From NCBI RefSeq assembly GCF_002899895.1, contig NZ_PPEI02000001.1, positions 186,001 to 250,000 of the forward strand: a stretch of DNA of 64,000 bases. The letters run 5' to 3'. Below, in pieces: positions 62,760 to 64,000 of the stretch. The position numbers and the translations under genes were made by a program. The notes under the pieces were generated by a model. It saw only the letters and a program-made list of their open reading frames with translations, was not told the origin of the DNA and ran no database searches. The number at the start of each line of letters is the position of its first letter. The stretch's first letter is position 1. This DNA comes from Chryseobacterium oncorhynchi. Lineage in GTDB: Bacteria > Bacteroidota > Bacteroidia > Flavobacteriales > Weeksellaceae.

Positions 62760-63746
62760 TTAAAAAGAGAGTTTTACCCCCACCATATTATATTCCCATT
62801 GGCGGGATGCAACAAAGTTTAGGTTATATTTTGTCTTTCCAATGGTTCCCTCTGATGAAGTATATCTGCTTTTTGAAATGGTTTTTCCTATAAAATATCC
62901 CATTAATAAGGCTAGCGGATAATCTGAAGCCCAGTGAACTTTACTTTGCATCATTTGAAAGCATAAAGCTCCTGCTAAGGTATATCCTACCGGTTTTATC
63001 CATCTTGCGTCCGGGTAATTGTCTGCAATTACGGTAATACCTGCCATAAACGTGGTTAAGTGTCCGGATGGCATCGCATCATAATTTGAGGTATTTTTTC
63101 CAAATTCTGAAAAACTTGGGAAAGGATTCCATGCCCCTCCTTTATTGCCATTTATCTCTGCAATAAACGGACTTTCTCTTCCGGTAATTCTTTTAATAGT
63201 CTGGGTGAAAACTCCGGAAAGAATTAAACTTTCCATTAATCCGCTTGCTGTGGCTTGTGCTCTGTAATCATTTTTAATTAAACCATACGTTCCAAAACCG
63301 ATTCCCAAAAGGACTAATGTAGAGCCATTCCCAATCAGATATAGGGTTGATCCGATATCTTTAGGTATTTTAAAGACACCTCCAACTTTATGGTAGTTGT
63401 TATCTTTATCCATTCCCCATCTTTCTCCCAATTCTCGTGAATTGTCTATTAATTTCTGATCAAATGGTATAAGGATCAACGTTGATGCAACTGCTCCTCC
63501 TAAATAATAAGCATGATCCTTTGCTACAAAATCTTTATTGGTGTTGATAAAGTTTCTAGGCAATTTGGTTACAAAATCTAATAATTTAGGTTTTGGGTAC
63601 GTTCTGACAGATCCGTCTTTTAGGGTGTAAGTCTGTACTTTGGGCGATTCAAGTTCCTTTGGAAGTTCTTTTACTTTCAGCGTATCAATCTCTTGTGAGC
63701 ATACCAATATTGAAACTGGTAAGAGTAGAAATCTCAGTTTTTTCAT
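62760..63746 (-). CDS. PAP2-family phosphatase, exported
   Basis: 328 residues from the ATG at 63746, giving a signal peptide MKKLRFLLLPVSILVCS; the frame can be extended to 63791. About five membrane segments follow, and the acid-phosphatase active site is complete: KRITGRESPF, AMPSGHLTTFMAG and SKVHWASDYPLAL carry the conserved Arg, Ser-Gly-His and His-x3-Asp. These enzymes remove phosphate from lipids such as undecaprenyl diphosphate, phosphatidic acid, or lipid A in the outer leaflet. It is 143 bp upstream of kdsB on the same strand, so an envelope role fits. The exact substrate is not shown. Confidence 0.9.
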   Translation of the reverse strand: MKKLRFLLLPVSILVCSQEIDTLKVKELPKELESPKVQTYTLKDGSVRTYPKPKLLDFVTKLPRNFINTNKDFVAKDHAYYLGGAVASTLILIPFDQKLIDNSRELGERWGMDKDNNYHKVGGVFKIPKDIGSTLYLIGNGSTLVLLGIGFGTYGLIKNDYRAQATASGLMESLILSGVFTQTIKRITGRESPFIAEINGNKGGAWNPFPSFSEFGKNTSNYDAMPSGHLTTFMAGITVIADNYPDARWIKPVGYTLAGALCFQMMQSKVHWASDYPLALLMGYFIGKTISKSRYTSSEGTIGKTKYNLNFVASRQWEYNMVGVKLSF

Positions 63747-63936
63747 CGTGTAATTTTCGACTTTATTATATTTAGGTGTGTAAAAGCCCAAAGGTAATTC
63801 CTAGTTCAGGTTACTACAAAATATTTATCTAATTTTTAATGTTTATTTAATTTTTTTCGTAAAATAATAATCTTCTGTTAATTGATAAACTTAATCAGAA
63901 AAATAATTCTATATATCCGAGGAATGGGTAGAAAAA

Positions 63937-64000
63937 ACTTCGACTCCATTCGGTATGACACTGTTAATTATAAAGTTTTAACGATGTCATGCTGAACAGA
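63937..64000. repeat. Inverted dispersed repeat at the window edge (partial)
   Basis: ACTTCGACTCCATTCGGTAT followed by GACA (63937-63960) and TGTCATGCTGAACAGA (63985-64000) face each other, with a 24-bp A/T-rich centre. The right arm is cut by the window end. The sequences resemble the TGTCATGCTGAGCGAAGTCG-type repeats scattered in flavobacterial intergenic regions. Confidence 0.6.

Overview
The window is a chromosomal segment of a flavobacterium, most probably Chryseobacterium or a close relative. The evidence is AT-rich DNA; many starts preceded by the Bacteroidetes -7 element TANNTTTG; a short primary sigma factor without region 1.1; a T9SS sorting domain; a Bacteroidetes-type (T6SSiii) secretion module; sulfonolipid-type genes; and a subclass B1 metallo-beta-lactamase that resembles, from memory, the IND/CGB enzymes of C. 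indologenes and C. gleum. I see no rRNA, tRNA, CRISPR array, transposase or phage gene, so this reads as ordinary chromosome with some accessory genes.

Layout. 1-7.5 kb: small accessory genes (SDR fragment, PEP-mutase-like enzyme, DinB, an orphan cytoplasmic solute-binding protein, two AraC regulators, a two-gene hypothetical unit, a VOC protein), ending in a DUF6265-like pseudogene broken by a TAG codon. 7.6-9.6 kb: ArsR - SRPBCC - YdeI/DUF1801 - DoxX cassette behind a promoter set in a repeated operator. 9.7-17.3 kb: DUF4256 protein, secreted TIM-barrel-like protein, lipoprotein, threonine aldolase, DtxR/MntR regulator convergent with a TonB-dependent receptor, and the metallo-beta-lactamase. 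17.3-20.4 kb: tssG-tssN-tssK. 20.8-27.7 kb: S1/P1 nuclease, rpoD, and a tightly spaced run of two AlkB-like Fe(II)/2-oxoglutarate dioxygenase-like proteins, a coiled-coil lipoprotein, a GNAT and a FAD monooxygenase.

27.8-31.7 kb: copper-handling genes (HYC_CC_PP protein, DUF3347 protein, large multicopper oxidase with two N-terminal CPMHP metal-binding modules and a CopB-like tail). 31.8-40.7 kb: envelope genes (TonB-dependent receptor, kdsA, two large membrane proteins of glycosyltransferase type). 40.9-43.3 kb: a PLP fold-II synthase and an alpha-oxoamine synthase that together look like cysteate synthase and cysteate acyltransferase, the first steps of sulfonolipid (capnine) formation. 43.4-49.7 kb: EamA transporter, a redox gene pair with a Crp/Fnr regulator, an unrecognised protein, and a B12-binding radical SAM protein with a Cx4Cx2C cluster motif. 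49.8-64 kb: atpD-atpC, a T9SS cargo protein, ribF, lipoproteins, a DUF3857/transglutaminase protein, glutathione peroxidase, kdsB and a PAP2 phosphatase.

Recurring traits: intrinsic terminators are plentiful and often shared by convergent genes; at least four genes seem to start with TTG followed by a purine-rich second codon; 5' leaders after TANNTTTG boxes are short. All family assignments come from reading motifs by eye; no database search was run.
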